Positions 32,667 through 45,790 of a stretch of 64,000 nucleotides of DNA are shown one piece after another (positions within the stretch are counted from its first letter, which is position 1; the number at the start of each line of letters is the position of its first letter). The stretch is taken from NCBI GenBank assembly GCA_037951105.1, contig JBAMJV010001860.1, forward strand, positions 1 to 64,000, written 5' to 3'. The notes beneath the pieces are model-generated. The model searched no databases. It was not told the DNA's origin and saw only the letters and a list, made by a program, of their open reading frames with translations. The DNA comes from Echinarachnius parma. Taxonomy: Eukaryota > Echinodermata > Echinoidea > Clypeasteroida > Echinarachniidae. Made by a program: the position numbers and the translations under genes.

Positions 32667-32910
32667 TTGTTACAGAATGTAATTATTTCACGGCATCCAA
32701 ATTATTTCACCAAAATGTATAGGACATAAAACATGCACATGTCATTTTTAAAATTAGTTTTTAAATGGCAACATTTTAGGCAGCATGTTTGCTGAAAGAA
32801 CCAAAGATTTCCGATTTTTGTATTTTATGTAAATATTCCTTATTATTTTTCAGAATGTATTTTCGGACATGCTCTCATCTGCTTGGATAGTGATGTGATT
32901 GGTTTTCGCG
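32667..32910. other. AT-rich spacer
   Basis: Nothing is recognised. Confidence 0.5.
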
Positions 32911-32980
32911 TCCAGTATACATCCAGTATACGTCCAGTATACGTCCAGTATACGTCCAGTATACGTCCAGTATACGTCCA
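32911..32980. repeat. 12-bp tandem repeat, unit GTCCAGTATACG... (TCCAGTATACG)
   Basis: Six units of 11-12 bp (TCCAGTATAC + G/A) run head to tail, ending in TCCAACGTACG. Each contains the palindrome GTATAC. Confidence 0.95.
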
Positions 32981-35273
32981 ACGTACGTAAGTAATCGATA
33001 TAACCAATATGTTTTACTTGGCATGTCATGTTTTACTTTTCTAAACATGCTTTATTTGATGTTTACACTTTGGGTGGATGTTTTCCATAATATCTGCCGA
33101 ATATGGATAAAGTCTTTGTAAACGACGTGACTTTATGTCTCGCGTCAAGCTTCTATGTTTACATGATATATATTGCGTTGTTGTATTCATTGGTAAAATA
33201 AGTAAGTTTTCTATGTTGATGTGACCAAAGTTCTTTAAACGTGTTTTATTTATTTTCAGACTTCATTATTTTTAGGGCATGTTCTCCCGATTTGCGTGAA
33301 TGGAATCCTTGTATGAAAGGGACCTGATTATGATTACTTTCCTCGGTCCATCGACTGTTATAAGTGTACATGTATATAGGCCAGTAAACCGCAGGACGGT
33401 GCGTTGTTTGTATTGAGACTACTCCATACGGTATGAAACTGAAGCTGACCACCGATTTATGCGCGAATAACTTACTAAAACACTCGAGATTGTTAATGTC
33501 TAAAAGTTGTCGGTACAAAATAAAATTCGGAGAACGCCATTAAATAAAGATGAGGTATTCCGCATCGATTCGTAGATATCCTTTAGAAGTAGAATAGTTT
33601 TCATTCTGTCTTTCTTTTAGGGGTTTTTGAAACACGCCCTAACCATATAGGCCCTAACGTATGCCTTTATGTTTTTGTTCAAACTAATTCTGATTAATCG
33701 CGTCACCTGTTACTATTTTTGATAAGCTCGTATTTAGTAACAATCGTTCGAAAATGGTTTGCCTGTGTTGTTGACTTGAGGAGATCTTATTGATACAACT
33801 AAAAACTGACAATGTCCCTTTAACTTCGGACACAACAACCTGACCCATCGTGGTTTTAACTGGGTTAAATAAGTATCCCATTATGTATTACCCCTCCTCT
33901 CAAACGAGCTCAGATAGGAACTACGCAACTTGTCTCGAGAAAAAAGAAGAAAAAAAAAACGTTTGAAATAATTTTCTAATTCCAGACATCGAAAGACCTA
34001 TGTTTATATAGTAAACCTTTTTATGTGAATTTTAAACTATACAATTAATTATGTGTTCTTTATAATATTAGACGTAACAAAAACTTGTTTTACTTTATTT
34101 CATTACTTTAGCAACATTTTACTCGAAATAAACTGTCTACGTCTGATATCGATGCTGATATATTTTTCTTATTCTCCACTCATGGGATCATGGATTGCCC
34201 TTGTCAGCTACAAGCTCATTCCAAAGGGGTCCAGGCCAAGATTTGGCCGTATTTGACCAACAAAATCCGTCCCTTCATAACCATCAAGCAATCTAACACC
34301 TTATTTACGCAAGGATGGGCGGATAATAACATCACATGTGGTCATCTGCCAATGTTGATTCCTCACGAAACACTCAACCTCAATTTTCTCCTCATTTAAT
34401 CTGTTGCGTGACATGGAAAAACTCAGGGACCGTGCGCCACCGATGTATGAAGCACTGGATGGTATTCACCCTATACTCACAACTGTACGCCAAGCCTCAT
34501 GCATGAGGCAAGATAGACTGATTTGCTTTGACATTTGCTATAAATTCTCTGCAGTTCCTATTAATAATGTCTGAAAGTTTTAAGGAATAATCAATGTATG
34601 TGAGATGGAGTACAAGTAATGGATTGTATTTGATGGAAAGATTAATTGAATAGGCTATCTTTTCGCACAAATGTCGGGCAAGTAACCCGCATACAAGTCG
34701 GACTATATAATGTCTTGTTAGTGAATCGTTCTACTTGACTCGAGATTCATAACCTGTTACATTTGTTTGTAATCGTGATAGAACAATTTATTTAGCAAGA
34801 CCGATGATTACTAATATTACATTCTAACATAATTGCACTGTATTGTTTGTGATCACGAATATGGCGCGCGATCACTTGCCTTGCCGAAACTATTTACTTA
34901 TATCGATGGATGACACCGACTAGTGTATACGGGAACATTATTGAGAAAAAAACAAAACTCTGGATAGATAATTGGCTGACGAAATCGACACTGTCGATTT
35001 GCCACGCTATGTATACTGGATCACTTCAATAACAATTACATTCTTTTTCACAGCACTATAGGTACTCACGTTGCCAATGGCGTCAACACTTCTAATAACC
35101 TATTCATGCGAATAACCTATCCATTTCTTCCTCTAGAGATCGGTGGGGATCCATTGATGATATTCCCACATGTGATATTGTGCTTTGGGCCGAAACCGTC
35201 CTCCTCCACCAACCATGGTGGAATACGAAATTAGGCAATGTGACGAATGATATTTTTCTTTTTAAGATGCGTC
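32981..35273. other. AT-rich DNA without a supported gene
   Basis: I looked for coding exons around the small ORFs at 33246-33518 (-) and 34053-34399 (+). They lack recognisable motifs and I see no clear splice architecture. No ordered repeat is seen. Confidence 0.5.
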
Positions 35274-35480
35274 TTAAAGGGAACTAGTAATTACATTGGC
35301 ATAAGCAAAAACTCGTAAAAGGTTGATACATTTTGTATAATTTGTGATATGATATATCCATTGAGACATTAAATGAATGTTATATGGCCGAGTAATGGGT
35401 GAAAATGCAAAGTACCCAGTTGTACACAGGTAGAATTTTAACCGGGATTTTGTTGAAAATCAAATAATATCTCAATAACA
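35274..35480. mobile_element. MITE family B, left half
   Basis: It begins TTAA-AGGGAACTAGTAATTAC, then TAAGCAAAAACTCG and TATGGCCGAGTAATGGGTGA, and stops after ACACAGGTAGAATTTTAACC. The right half is missing. Confidence 0.65.
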
Positions 35481-36589
35481 AAAGTAACTAGATCCCATCA
35501 AGATAAGATTTCCCAACAAACACAAACATTTATTCTTCCTTATCTTCCTCCGACCTTGATGAAATAATGATTTTTTTTGATAAACAAAATGCATGAAGAA
35601 TGATATTTGATTTTAAAGATACTTCAAGGTTCAGTTTTATTTCATTTCAACAAGAAAATACATATATTTACAATGAATACGTCACTGAATAAGTTACTTA
35701 ACGTGATCCATTAACTTAATTTACAAGATTTTTCGAAAGTGATATTTGAGACTTACTGATAACATTGTAACATTGTAAGACGACTTCTAAATGATATGAG
35801 ACATTTTCATAGACAAAGAACAATGTTTACCTTATGAAAAACAAGAAACATCCCCGATCGCTCATGCAAAGCATCCGAATTCGGATACTATGAACGGTAT
35901 TGCCTTAAAGGGACTGTCCCTCTTTTACAAAACGTCTGAACAGTTTCCAGTTGACGGATGGGGATGAATGTAACGCACACACACAAAAAATCAGATCGAA
36001 CAGCCCTGTAATTTGGATTATACGGATAAAAACGAATTCGTCCCTCCATCAAACTATATATCGGTCAATAAAAGATTGATTTAGCATAATATTACAACAA
36101 TATTGTACTTATTCTTATAAAGGTATTGTGAAGCCGACATTTGTAAAGGTATGTCACGGAAAAAAATCTCAAAAATGAAGAATATGTAATTACATGTAGT
36201 CAGTTTAAGCGAGGTTTGGTTATTTTTTCGTTAATATTCGGTCATGCTATTATTATGTGTGTGCGGGTCACGTAGCTAGCGCGAGTCACGTAGGGTCACG
36301 CATAACGTCGTGGTACTTCGTGGAATCCGTGTACGGACTTCCTCACTGGGTGAATACACGTAAATGCACAATTAACCGTTGGTTGTCGTTTTATTAGTTT
36401 TAGGTCTATAACTTCACGAAAAAGATATTTCAAGCCCTAATTTTTTCAGACATGCTATTAAATGACATTTTCTTTCATATAATACAATAACCTCGCAACT
36501 TTTGAAATTTGGCTTGCAAAAGAGGGAATGTCCCTTTAATATGGCAAGAGTTTGCACAAATACGACATGATTTAGCTGAATTTGAGGTG
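35481..36589. other. AT-rich spacer
   Basis: ATAATGTTTACCTTATGAAA-like sequence at 35805-35845 belongs to the dispersed family also seen at 11740 and 30950. Near 36261-36300 there is a small GTCACGTAG(C/G) duplication. There is no gene. Confidence 0.5.
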
Positions 36590-36912
36590 CTTTCTCCAGG
36601 ACTTTCTCCAGTGCTGCCCCCCGACTCTGGAAGTCTCTACCCAGCCACATCCGTTCTGCACAAAACATTGAACAGTTCAAGACACAACTCAAAACGTATC
36701 TGTTTTTCTAATGCCTTTTAATAAGTATAATATAAGTATGTATGTATGCCTATTGATGTTATTTTGTGTTTATGTATATGCCTAAATTGTGTGTTATAAT
36801 TATGAATTGAATGTAAATATAATTGCTCTTATGTTTTGTTTGTAAAGCGCATTGATATTTCTTACCAGTTCTGAAATGCGCTTTATAAAAATTAGCTATT
36901 ATTATTATTTTT
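36590..36912 (+). mobile_element. LINE 3' fragment (L2/CR1-like tail)
   Basis: In the frame of 36613 the codons read AAPRLWKSLPSHIRSAQNIE, then QFKTQLKTYLFF and a stop at 36709-36711. This is the typical extreme C-terminus of L2/CR1-type LINE ORF2 proteins (PRLWNSLP-x-x-IR ... FK-x-x-LKT-x-LF). The 3' UTR ends GTAAAGCGCATTGA ... AATGCGCTTTATAAA ... ATTATTATTATT, matching the usual L2/CR1 end with a GCGCTTTATAAA motif and a short ATT tail. Everything upstream of the last 33 or so codons is missing, as expected from 5' truncation during reverse transcription. The minus-strand ORF here is a shadow. Confidence 0.8.
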
Positions 36913-38512
36913 TTTTATTAATTACATATTTTTCGTTTTAGGTCCGGACGGTATTTTGACCGAGTACCGTCCCAACAATGATCGCGACGGGCAGGTGTTC
37001 TGGTTCGCGCATGCGCAGATTGATTGTTTTTTTTTCTCGAATCATGGTCGTCTTTGGCATGCTGATACCATCATAAAAGCGAAAGCTCGCTATTTTGTAC
37101 CAAAAAAAACATGTGCACAAGAGGATGTGATATGTGTGAAAGGACGCTTTCGATTGAGTGAACCATCCGTCCTATTTGACTACCGTCCTGAAGCGAAAGC
37201 TCGATAAGAGAAGATGGATGTACATTATGAACCTATGGAAAAACATCCGCGAGTATACTCCCATTGAACGTCATTAGCTCAGTGAATTGCTGCCTTCGGC
37301 AAATTAATTTGCAGTTCTCAGGGCCTGATTGAACAAATAAATTCCGATTGGGTGAGATGAAGGGACATACCACAAATGAAAGAGAGGAGGATAAAAAAAA
37401 ACAAGAGTCTTTGGTTTTAGAAACATGTCAGGATTGACTTGTATAATTATATCCATCAATTTTAATAGATTTCCCTGGAGACGTTGATTATGAGTGTCAA
37501 GTCTAATCGCCGCTAATAGGCTTCTGTTTAGCGCATACCCAGCCATTTACTCAAACATCCGATCGAGTCTGCATCAATTTGTTTCTCCGTAAACACCTGG
37601 GCATTCGGGAACGTGTATGCTCGGGGGCTGAAGGATTTTTTGTTTGTGTGTGCCGAAATCTTATCCACTTATCGACTATTATGACTATTGCATTATAGAA
37701 AAGTGTCTTCAACCTGTATTGCTGCCCAAACATGGAGGGGATTTTTGTTCGAATGGGATGGGGAAGAAAATGATAAGTCACGACTTTGATCCGAAAAGGG
37801 ACAAATTTGGACCAAATATTACAAGAAGTAAGTCTATGATGTACCAAACCATCAGTGAAGAAGTATCCCACTGCATATTAAAACCGAAACTATACTTGAT
37901 CGAGCATTGTATTGCTCCGATCAAAAGAACACATTCGCTGCAGTGAAAAAAAAAAGATAGGCGCATAGTGTGCGGAACTTACGTCACAAAGTGGTGCATT
38001 GTGGGAGATCGAAAACAAGCTCACTCGCGAATTTGTGTCATTAGAATTTCAAAAATAATCATACTTTGTTCATACAAAATTGTGTTTAATGACCTAGAAT
38101 ATCTGTCTTTCAATCATTAGAAGCTTGAATTCGTATGACATCCCCTTTATTAAATGACGGTTATCGACGTGTTAAAAAGGAGAATTATGACTAGCTAGTT
38201 ATATAAAAACAGCCCGTTAATAAATGGATGCAGTATATACTGTATACTTACTGTCAGGATAAGGTATGGCTTTTTACAATAAACTTTTCTCCACGCTCTC
38301 ATGGATAATTAACATAAGGAATTATTATAAAAACATGAATAAACGCTGATGGAAAAGGTACAAACTAAGATTTCCGCATATAATTCGAATAATTGTGTCT
38401 ATCATTTTTACCTGGTGAGCAATATTGTCATTCCTGGAAGATAAACTTTTGGACAAAATCACCTCAAAATATGATTTATATAGACATTAATCATGTTTTA
38501 GTATATTTTGTT
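36913..38512. other. Spacer with small dyads
   Basis: GGACGGTATTTTGACCGAG and TACCGTCC at 36944-36976 make a small inverted pair, and GCGAAAGCTCG occurs twice (37079, 37192). These may be ends of an old element. No gene is supported, and the ORF at 37644-37946 has no recognisable features. Confidence 0.45.
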
Positions 38513-38875
38513 AGATAGTCAAGAATGTCAACACAACTAGCTCAACAAATATGCAATCATGCACTGTACTGAAAATATAATTATGTTTAGCCGTTAAAAT
38601 CATGACTCTAGGCCGTCTGGAAGCTGAGATATTGAGAAACACCAATTGTTAAGGCGGCCATTTTGAAAATCCAAGATGGCCGCCATGCATGCTTCCGGCA
38701 AATTGTAAACATTGGTTTTCTGATTCCTTATACTATACAGATTCCAAAAATGTATGTTCACGAAGCCTAAAATTTGGACATAGTGAACCTGACTATGAAT
38801 TAATAGTCAAGAATGTCAACACAACTAGCTCAAATATGCAACCATGCACTGTACTGGAAGTATGAAATAAGAAAA
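38513..38875. repeat. Pair of 62-bp direct repeats 290 bp apart
   Basis: ATAGTCAAGAATGTCAACAC and the following AACTAGCTCAA, ATATGCAA(T/C)CATGCACT and GTACTG occur at about 38516 and again at about 38806. Confidence 0.9.
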
Positions 38876-40182
38876 CACTTCGATGATAATCAGGAGTAGT
38901 TTGGTATTGCTATATCTAAAATGTTCGCGACTTTACATTATTTGAGGTTAGACAACATTTACCATATTGCTCAGACGATTTTCTATAGGTTAGCTGCTGA
39001 TATGACATTTTCTTTGACGTTATTTGACGCTCTCTTTGCCGATTTTGAATTGTGAAAAATTGAGAGTAAGGCTTGTTTATATGCATACTGTTTATATTCG
39101 TGTTTTAAGGTTCGGCTTATGGTGAGAAATCTTGGTTGGTTAAAAAAAAAAATATAGCGGTGCAATTTACGGCGGAGCCAATGTCGTGGACACCGTTAGC
39201 TTTTCGCATCTTGAATATATATTATATGGTGATAAGCTAGCAACCTTTTTTCGAAATCTCATACACCATAAAAGTTCCACTGATTATGCGCAACCCATGG
39301 GATCCATACTAAAATTTTAAAAAAGGCAATATATAAGCCACCCCCATAAGAGATTTACATTTTATTAATAAGCTTCCTTGACCCAAATCTCTTACGGTAG
39401 TTGCACAGACATGGCTGATAGCGCTTGTAAAGGACACCATCCACAAAGCTCGAAAAAAGGATGTAAACACTTCTCATTTTTCTTCTTCATATATATATGA
39501 TAAATTCGTCGAGGGGTGTTAGCGAGCCGTCCGCCATTTTGGATTGCGATGAAGCGAAAAGGGGCACGAAATCACGTGCGGAATGCGTCCCTCGCGACCC
39601 CCTGTTGCACCATACCTGTTCCGCTTTATCATGATGAAAGTGCCCCCTTAAGGGTCGTTGTCAGAGAGGACGGTCAACACGGTATTAATTTATGATCGCC
39701 CTTTGAATCCTTTCATAATCAAACCATATCCGCATGCTTGTGGCGATCATATTTTCCGTGAAAAGGATTATATTATAGTTTTATGTAGGAAGGAAGAGAA
39801 CTGCGCGTACTTTGACTCTTATCTATATAATATTTGAGGCAAAATCAGTGGGCAAAAATATTAAGTGTGTGATAGGATTAAACCCTGGACCAAACAAATC
39901 GTGTTATTTGTTCATAATATTATTTTCCAAACAAAACAAAATAGTACAAGAACACCTTTCCCCCTTTTCTTTTGATCTTTTTCTTTTGTCGCTTTAATAC
40001 ATGTCTTTCGAAATTATATTCGGGCAAATGTGTCAATAAGATCGCGTATTATCAAATTATTGGGTGTCTTCATCGGATGCATACTGACCTTTTGTTGTAT
40101 GGTAGTAACGTTGACTTAAAATATGACGACACTGTTAACGACTATGCTCATTATTGTTCTGCGATGCTCGAATGCAAAGTAA
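38876..40182. other. AT-rich spacer with one odd ORF
   Basis: An ORF ending at 40208 has mixed composition in its last 55 codons (KYDDTVNDYAHYCSAMLECK). I recognise no family and no splice context, so I do not call it a gene. Confidence 0.45.
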
Positions 40183-40341
40183 AACGCTCAAGGCGTTCCA
40201 ATAAATGAGTATGATGCGTGGTCTTTATTACATTTGAAACTCGAATGGTTGTGTAGGGAATTATACTTTTTGTTATATAGTAAGTTCCATATAATAGGAC
40301 AGAATCCACAATTAACACGGTTTATTAGAACGCCTTGAGCG
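40183..40341. repeat. 21-bp inverted repeat at the LINE 5' junction
   Basis: CGCTCAAGGCGTTCCAATAA (40184-40203) and TTATTAGAACGCCTTGAGCG (40322-40341) are reverse complements with one mismatch, about 118 bp apart. The right arm lies at the point where LINE coding similarity begins, so the dyad may reflect the insertion mechanism. Confidence 0.85.
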
Positions 40342-42042
40342 CGTTGACCATGTCGCATTTTTCTGAAGAAGAACTACAGAAAGGCATCTCCACCCTACAG
40401 GTCAACAAGGCAGCAGGAATCGACGACATCAGATCGGAGCAGATCATACACATGGGCTATGTAGCACAGAAATGGCTACTAGACATGTTTAACAACTGCA
40501 TCGAGAACACCTGTGTCCCAAAACAGTGGCTCCGAAACAAAGTCGTCGCTATCCTCAAGCCAGGAAAAGACTCGAACGATGCAAAGAACTTTCGACCGAT
40601 CTCGCTCCTGTGCCAAACATACAAGCTGCTTGAACGCCTTATTCTCAACAGAATTGCGCCTCTCGTTGACAGCCGGCTTAACTGTGAACAGGCATGTTTC
40701 CGACCAGGCGAATCCACCACCATACCACGGACAACTTCTAAACCTGACCCAACTCATCGAAGACGGTTTTCAGAACAACCTCATCACCGGTGCAGTATTT
40801 GTGGATTTATCTGCTGCTTATGACACTGTCAATCACCAAAGGCTTCTGCCAAAACTACATGACATAACAGATGACCTCAAAACTCACCAGATTCATCCAG
40901 AAGATGATGCAGAACAGACGCTTCTTTGTCGAACTTGATGGACAGAAGAGTAGATGGCGGAAACAGAAAAACGGTCTCCCCCAGGGTGGCGTTCTGGCGC
41001 CAACACTCTACAATATCTACACGGCTGACATCCCATCAACTTTGAACACTCGAAACTTCATCTATGCAGATGACACCTGCATTACAGCCCAGCATAGTAC
41101 GTTCGAAGCTGTTGAACTCCACCTCAACACAGCGCTTGCAAGCCTTTCGAATTACTACATGGCAAACTACCTACCTGAAGAACAAGCAGGCAAAGAGAGA
41201 ACTGAAGCTAGAGTGGAACAATGTGCAGCTCAACCACTGCGAGCATCCAGTGTACCTAGGTGTGAAACTCGATCGCACCTTATCCTATAAGAAGCACATC
41301 GAGAAGGCAGTAGGCAAAGTAGAATCTCGAAATGCCATAATCGGGAAGCTGGCAACTTCACACTACGGCGCTGACCCCAAAACTGTTCAAACTGCAGCTG
41401 TTGCCCTCTGCATGTCATCCGCAGAATATGCTTGCCCAGTATGGAGCAGATCAGTCCATGTGAAGAAGCTTGACACCACACTCAACAACACATATCGAAA
41501 GATAACAGGCTGTCTGAAACCAACAAGAGTTGAGGAGTTATATCACCTCGATGGCATCGGATCCCCAGACCAAAGACGCGCTAACACCTGCTTAAAGGAA
41601 CGGTTGAAGCAGACGACAGATGGCAGACACATGTTATACGGCTACCAACCTCCCCACAGACGCCTTGTATCCCGACACAGCTTCCTCGATTCTGACCCAC
41701 CACCTGAGCAGAATCCTCCACCATCAGCCAAGCCCATACTCATCACAGGACTAAACCTGAAGTGGCCAGAGTGGCAATGCCTGAAACGAATGCGGACAAG
41801 AATGAGACGGTGTAAGTTCAACATGGCAAGATGGGGCTTTGCCCCTGAAGGAGACACTAAATGCGAATGCGGAGAGACGCAGACGATGAACCACATCCTG
41901 CAGTGCGGCGGGACAGCTTGCACGGATGACGACCTGTCCCTCGTTAATGAGACGGCCATCGCAGCCATCGAGAGATGGACAAACTTTATTTACGAACTGT
42001 ATCTTTTATCTTGATCTAATTAAGGAGACACGAACGAACGAA
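40321..42042 (+). mobile_element. 5'-truncated non-LTR retrotransposon
   Basis: This 1.7-kb LINE copy contains the reverse transcriptase region and C-terminus. It ends about 28 bp after the stop codon in three CGAA units (42031-42042), a short tandem 3' terminus as in several LINE clades. The endonuclease domain and 5' UTR are absent. Codon composition and GC content are clearly higher than in the flanks. Confidence 0.88.
40335..42014 (+). pseudogene. LINE ORF2 reverse transcriptase, frameshifted
   Basis: Non-LTR reverse transcriptases copy element RNA at a nicked target. Four frame segments make up the reading frame. Segment 1 (40335 to about 40725) has NKAAGIDDIRSEQI and then the KPGKDSNDAKNFRPISLL block. 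Segment 2 (about 40725-40880) has motif A, GAVFVDLSAAYDTVNH. Segment 3 (about 40880-41175) has LPQGGVLAPTLYNIY and the catalytic FIYADDT (Tyr at 41063-41065, Asp pair at 41069-41074). Segment 4 (about 41180-42014) has HPVYLGVKLDRTLSYKKHI, the thumb and a C-terminal Cys-His cluster CECGETQTMNHILQC at 41862-41906. Frames shift near 40725, 40880 and 41175. At the last, the sequence passes straight from NYYMANYL to KNKQAKREL, so a short stretch usual in this family also seems missing. Catalytic aspartates are intact, but the copy cannot make a full protein. A Jockey-group affinity is likely but untested. Confidence 0.9.
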
Positions 42043-42765
42043 TCATGAGTATAGTGTCTCAAACGCTGTTGCGATATATGTCTGCTTACTTTTGCTGTAT
42101 TAAGTATGACTATATTATACATGTATTTTACTTCTGTTAAACACTTAATTTTATTTTATTCGTCAAACTATGACGTGGATATGAAGAAAAAAAATTCATG
42201 AAATAAAGTGAAATTTACCAAAATGATAGCACTTGTAAACGTCTTTTAACATCAGTAAACTGTTCTACAAGTTCCGCTCGATTTCTTACAGTTATGCTCA
42301 TTAGAAATAATAAATTGTCTGTTTGATGTCAGTAACAGGTTTTTTCCCCCTGCTATAGATTTAGAAGAATGTATACTAGTCTTTACAGCTACAGGCGTTT
42401 TTATCGAGCATTGCTCATTACGCGGAAACCGTCCTATTACAGGCACATTCCGGGGGCACATAATACTTTCTATCTTCTTCTCAAATTGTTTCACTAAACA
42501 TCAACTGTTCTGTCAACTGATATTGCAAATTGACACATTTTGATGAAACTTGTAAACCTCTTTACTCTTTATTAGTCTACTATTCTGCAAGGCAATTCTT
42601 ATTCCAATACGTAGTTCTTCTCATCTTCAGTATCCGCTATGGGTTCCCCCAATTAGTGTCCACATCTCCAGGCGGTTGATTGTTAAGTGCTCATTACGGA
42701 GAAACTTGCAACATTAAAGGTGAACATTAAAGTACCGGTTGGCTCTGATTAATTTTGTTGTGGTT

Positions 42766-42796
<31 letters not shown>

Positions 42797-44945
42797 GAGT
42801 GAATTTGAATCCATGGATGTGAAAGTTAATCGAGTAAGGAATTATACATGAGAATGATTCCCCTCGAAGTTCTCACATATACTTGTGAAAGTTGATATAT
42901 AATAATTGTTTGTTTTTCTCATGGGTACCCATGACATCAATTCCATAAGGTCTGTTTTCTTATAACTTCTATTTGTATTTATTTTGTTTACTGTTATTTC
43001 AGATTACGACAAATACTTAGGTTGAATCATGCAAATAATATTTGCATGAACGGTTAGGAAAGTTTTAAAACATGCTATAAAATACCCTTCGTAAATAGTT
43101 TTGAAATATCAAATTAGTTATATTGATTATAACTTAGTTTGTTTTGTTTTTGTTACTATTCTTGAAGAATACAGCAGGTTTTTAAAACCTTCCATACTTT
43201 ACCATCTTAAAAATGATCGATGATATAATCCTCCCACCTCTCTGATATAAGCGTCTTCACTCATTATCAAGACTTTTATTTGGCTAGGTTCACTTCAAGT
43301 CTCATTTGAGTGGTAGTAAAACAAAAAAACACAAAACTATCTTCTAGGCATTTTCTTGAGCCGTGTTCATTACGCGGGAACCGTCCTATAACACCAAACC
43401 TTTTTGATCGTTAATCTGTCGTATTGTTTCGTCGTCTTTTTCTAATTCTTTGTCCACTTTTCGCCTCGGGTGTGGTGCTAATAGACGGGCAAACAAGAGC
43501 GTTTATCGCTTCCTAATCAACTTAAGTCACTCTGCTTTCTTAACGGGATCAGAAAGCGAGAGCATCGTCCGCTGTCTGTCTAATGCTATATCCTCGATTA
43601 TATAATGGAAGTAAAGTCCGTCTTAAGTTTGGTTTTCCCCTGTCTTGCGCTTTACAAATTCGTGTGAGTTTAAAGCTGATGTCAAGTACTTGAAGAAGAA
43701 GAAAAAATGTACAGAAATGACTTTAAAACCATTAAGGCCTTTATTGTATAATGCGTAACATAATCATTGTTTGTTTTATCATTGATATTGTGCATCATTA
43801 TTACATTGAGTGGATTATGATGCACATCAATGTTGTTGCGAACAGGTGCATGTTAAATGTAATGTTTAATGTTAAGATAATTAACCCTCGTCATGTTCAT
43901 CCAATACAGGAACAGAATATTGTACAAAATTACATCTAAAAGTAACCTCAAATTATGTTTTTACAAGGTAAGACGGAATACAAACTTGACGTGTGATGAT
44001 GACTTTATATTTAAAGCAAGAGAAACACTTGACACAAACACAATTAATCACCAACAACGAAACACGAGACAAACCGATTCTAAAGATCGCTTTTAAAGTT
44101 ATAGCGGCTTTAGGTTTCTTCATCTTGCACGTACTACACGCTACCGTACTTTACTTTGACTAATGAAATGGCATGCCAAACACCTTCTTCTTCACTAATG
44201 AGGACAGAAGAATTTTGTCCTGTTCTTGTTATCTTTTTTTTCTTTTTTATTTACAAATCGTTTATCTTGTTTGCTGCGAATGTATGGCTTAGTTTTTTTC
44301 TTATGATAGAGTGGCGGATTTTCAGTAGAGATGCATTTTAATGAGAATTGTAATAAGATGATAATTTGTGGACAGAAATGAGTTTCTGTTCATTGATTGG
44401 GTGCTGTTTATTCGTTCACCCATATATATAACGAGTTCGTTTTGAAAATAATGAAACATCTTACATCATAAATAAATTGCATATATTCAATATTCACTTA
44501 CTTTCAATTCAAGAATACATGTATATATCTGATGACCGAGGCAATGATTTTGTTGTAAAGACAAATATAGTGCTTATATAAATTACATGATTAGTAATAT
44601 TATTATGACAACACTAAACGGTTTTATGCTTATGTCTTGGTTTTTTCCTTGTCCTTTGATGTGACCGTTGAGAAACGCATCTACCAGACAATGACCTCCC
44701 TAAAACCGAGATGGATTTCTCCTTTCACCTGTTCATCATCATTCCACGTTAAAGCCAAATAACAGTATTGGGAAAGTTACCGAAAAAGTATTTTTAAAAG
44801 GGCTTATGTGGTAAAATCCGGCCCTCAGTATCGTTAAATGCAGAAATATCGGAGGAAATTCAATGCACGCCAGCAAAATTTGGCCTAAATTCACCGTCCG
44901 TTCGCACCTGTCCGCGCCGCTCTGGGCTGGAGATATTGACAAGCC
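42043..44945. other. AT-rich spacer with loose repeats
   Basis: The phrase TCATTACGCGG(A/G)AACCGTCCTAT occurs at 42415 and 43369, with a weaker version at 42694, suggesting an old dispersed or tandem repeat of about 280-670 bp. A run of about 24 G lies at 42776-42798. There is no supported gene. Confidence 0.5.
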
Positions 44946-45186
44946 TGCACTGTTAAAACGCTGTGTAAAAAAACGCTGTGTAAAAATGGTTGTTGAATCT
45001 TTTTTATACAACCTTAGGTGTAGCATGATTAGTTGTAGAAAGACGGGTTGTGTAAGGCGGCCATTGTTCAAGCGTTGATTAAACGTGTTAAATCACGTGA
45101 TAGTTTCGACCGCGAAATCATCGCGACAAAACCCTTTTTGTCCCACTGCAAACCAAGCGAAACGAGATAGCGACGAGGTAGCGTGT

Positions 45187-45411
45187 AAAGCCTAGTGCCC
45201 ACTTTGCGATCTGCGCCTAGCGATCTAGAGCGATCTTGCCCGAATAGGAGCGACCCCCCGAGATCTGTGGTTAAGTCGCAAGGGGGGCACCAATGGCCGC
45301 TGTAACTCGCGTCCGCAAGGGTGGTGTCGGTTGCGGTCGCCAGGTTTTGGACATGTTCAAAAATTTCGTTCTCGATCGCATGTCGGGCGGGATCGCACAA
45401 GTGGCAAGCCA
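45187..45411. mobile_element. MITE family D, degraded copy
   Basis: AAAGCCTAGTGCCCACTTTG, GATCTAGAGCGATCTTGCCC, GAATAGGAGCGA and TTAAGTCGCAA match the reverse complement of the right half of the 45988-46289 copy. A weak closing end GCGATC/GTGGCAAGCC lies near 45400. Confidence 0.75.
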
Positions 45412-45417
45412 TTTGAG

Positions 45418-45790
45418 CAATTGTTCATATTTCCTGATATCAGGAATTCAATCCTTGATATCAGGAATTCTGTTTTCATATATCAATAATTAAATTCTTG
45501 ATATCAGGAAATAAATTAATGATATCCAGAGTTCGATTTCTTGATATAAAGAATTCGATTTCTTGATGCCAGGAGTTGAATTCTTGAAATCAGGAATTGC
45601 CATTGGTTAGCAACAGAAAGTGGTTTCTTGATATCAAGAATCCAATGTTCAGTTATGCGAAACTGCTCTACAAAGGCGCCCTGCAAGAATCAAAAATTCT
45701 TTTCTTGATATCAAGAAATGAATTATTGATATCAAGAAATGATTTGTTGTTGTTAAGCAATGGTAATTCTTGATATCAAGAAAAGGAAAT
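45418..45790. repeat. Array of the palindrome TTCTTGATATCAAGAA
   Basis: About a dozen copies of TTCTTGATATCA(A/G)GAA occur, many perfect or one base off, often followed by TT(C/G)(A/G)ATTTC. A larger inverted pair, GAATTGCCATTGGTTAGCAA (45592) against TTGTTAAGCAATGGTAATTC (45770), encloses the right half. Every unit is itself self-complementary. Confidence 0.92.

Noticed and set aside
32911-32980. GTATAC repeats as a transcription-factor site cluster
   Set aside because: It is better explained as a simple 12-bp tandem repeat with no gene nearby.
39972-40208. 78-codon ORF with gene-like composition
   Set aside because: No family is recognised, there is no splice signal I trust, and its end lies in the inverted repeat beside the LINE. 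It could be an exon but the evidence is insufficient.
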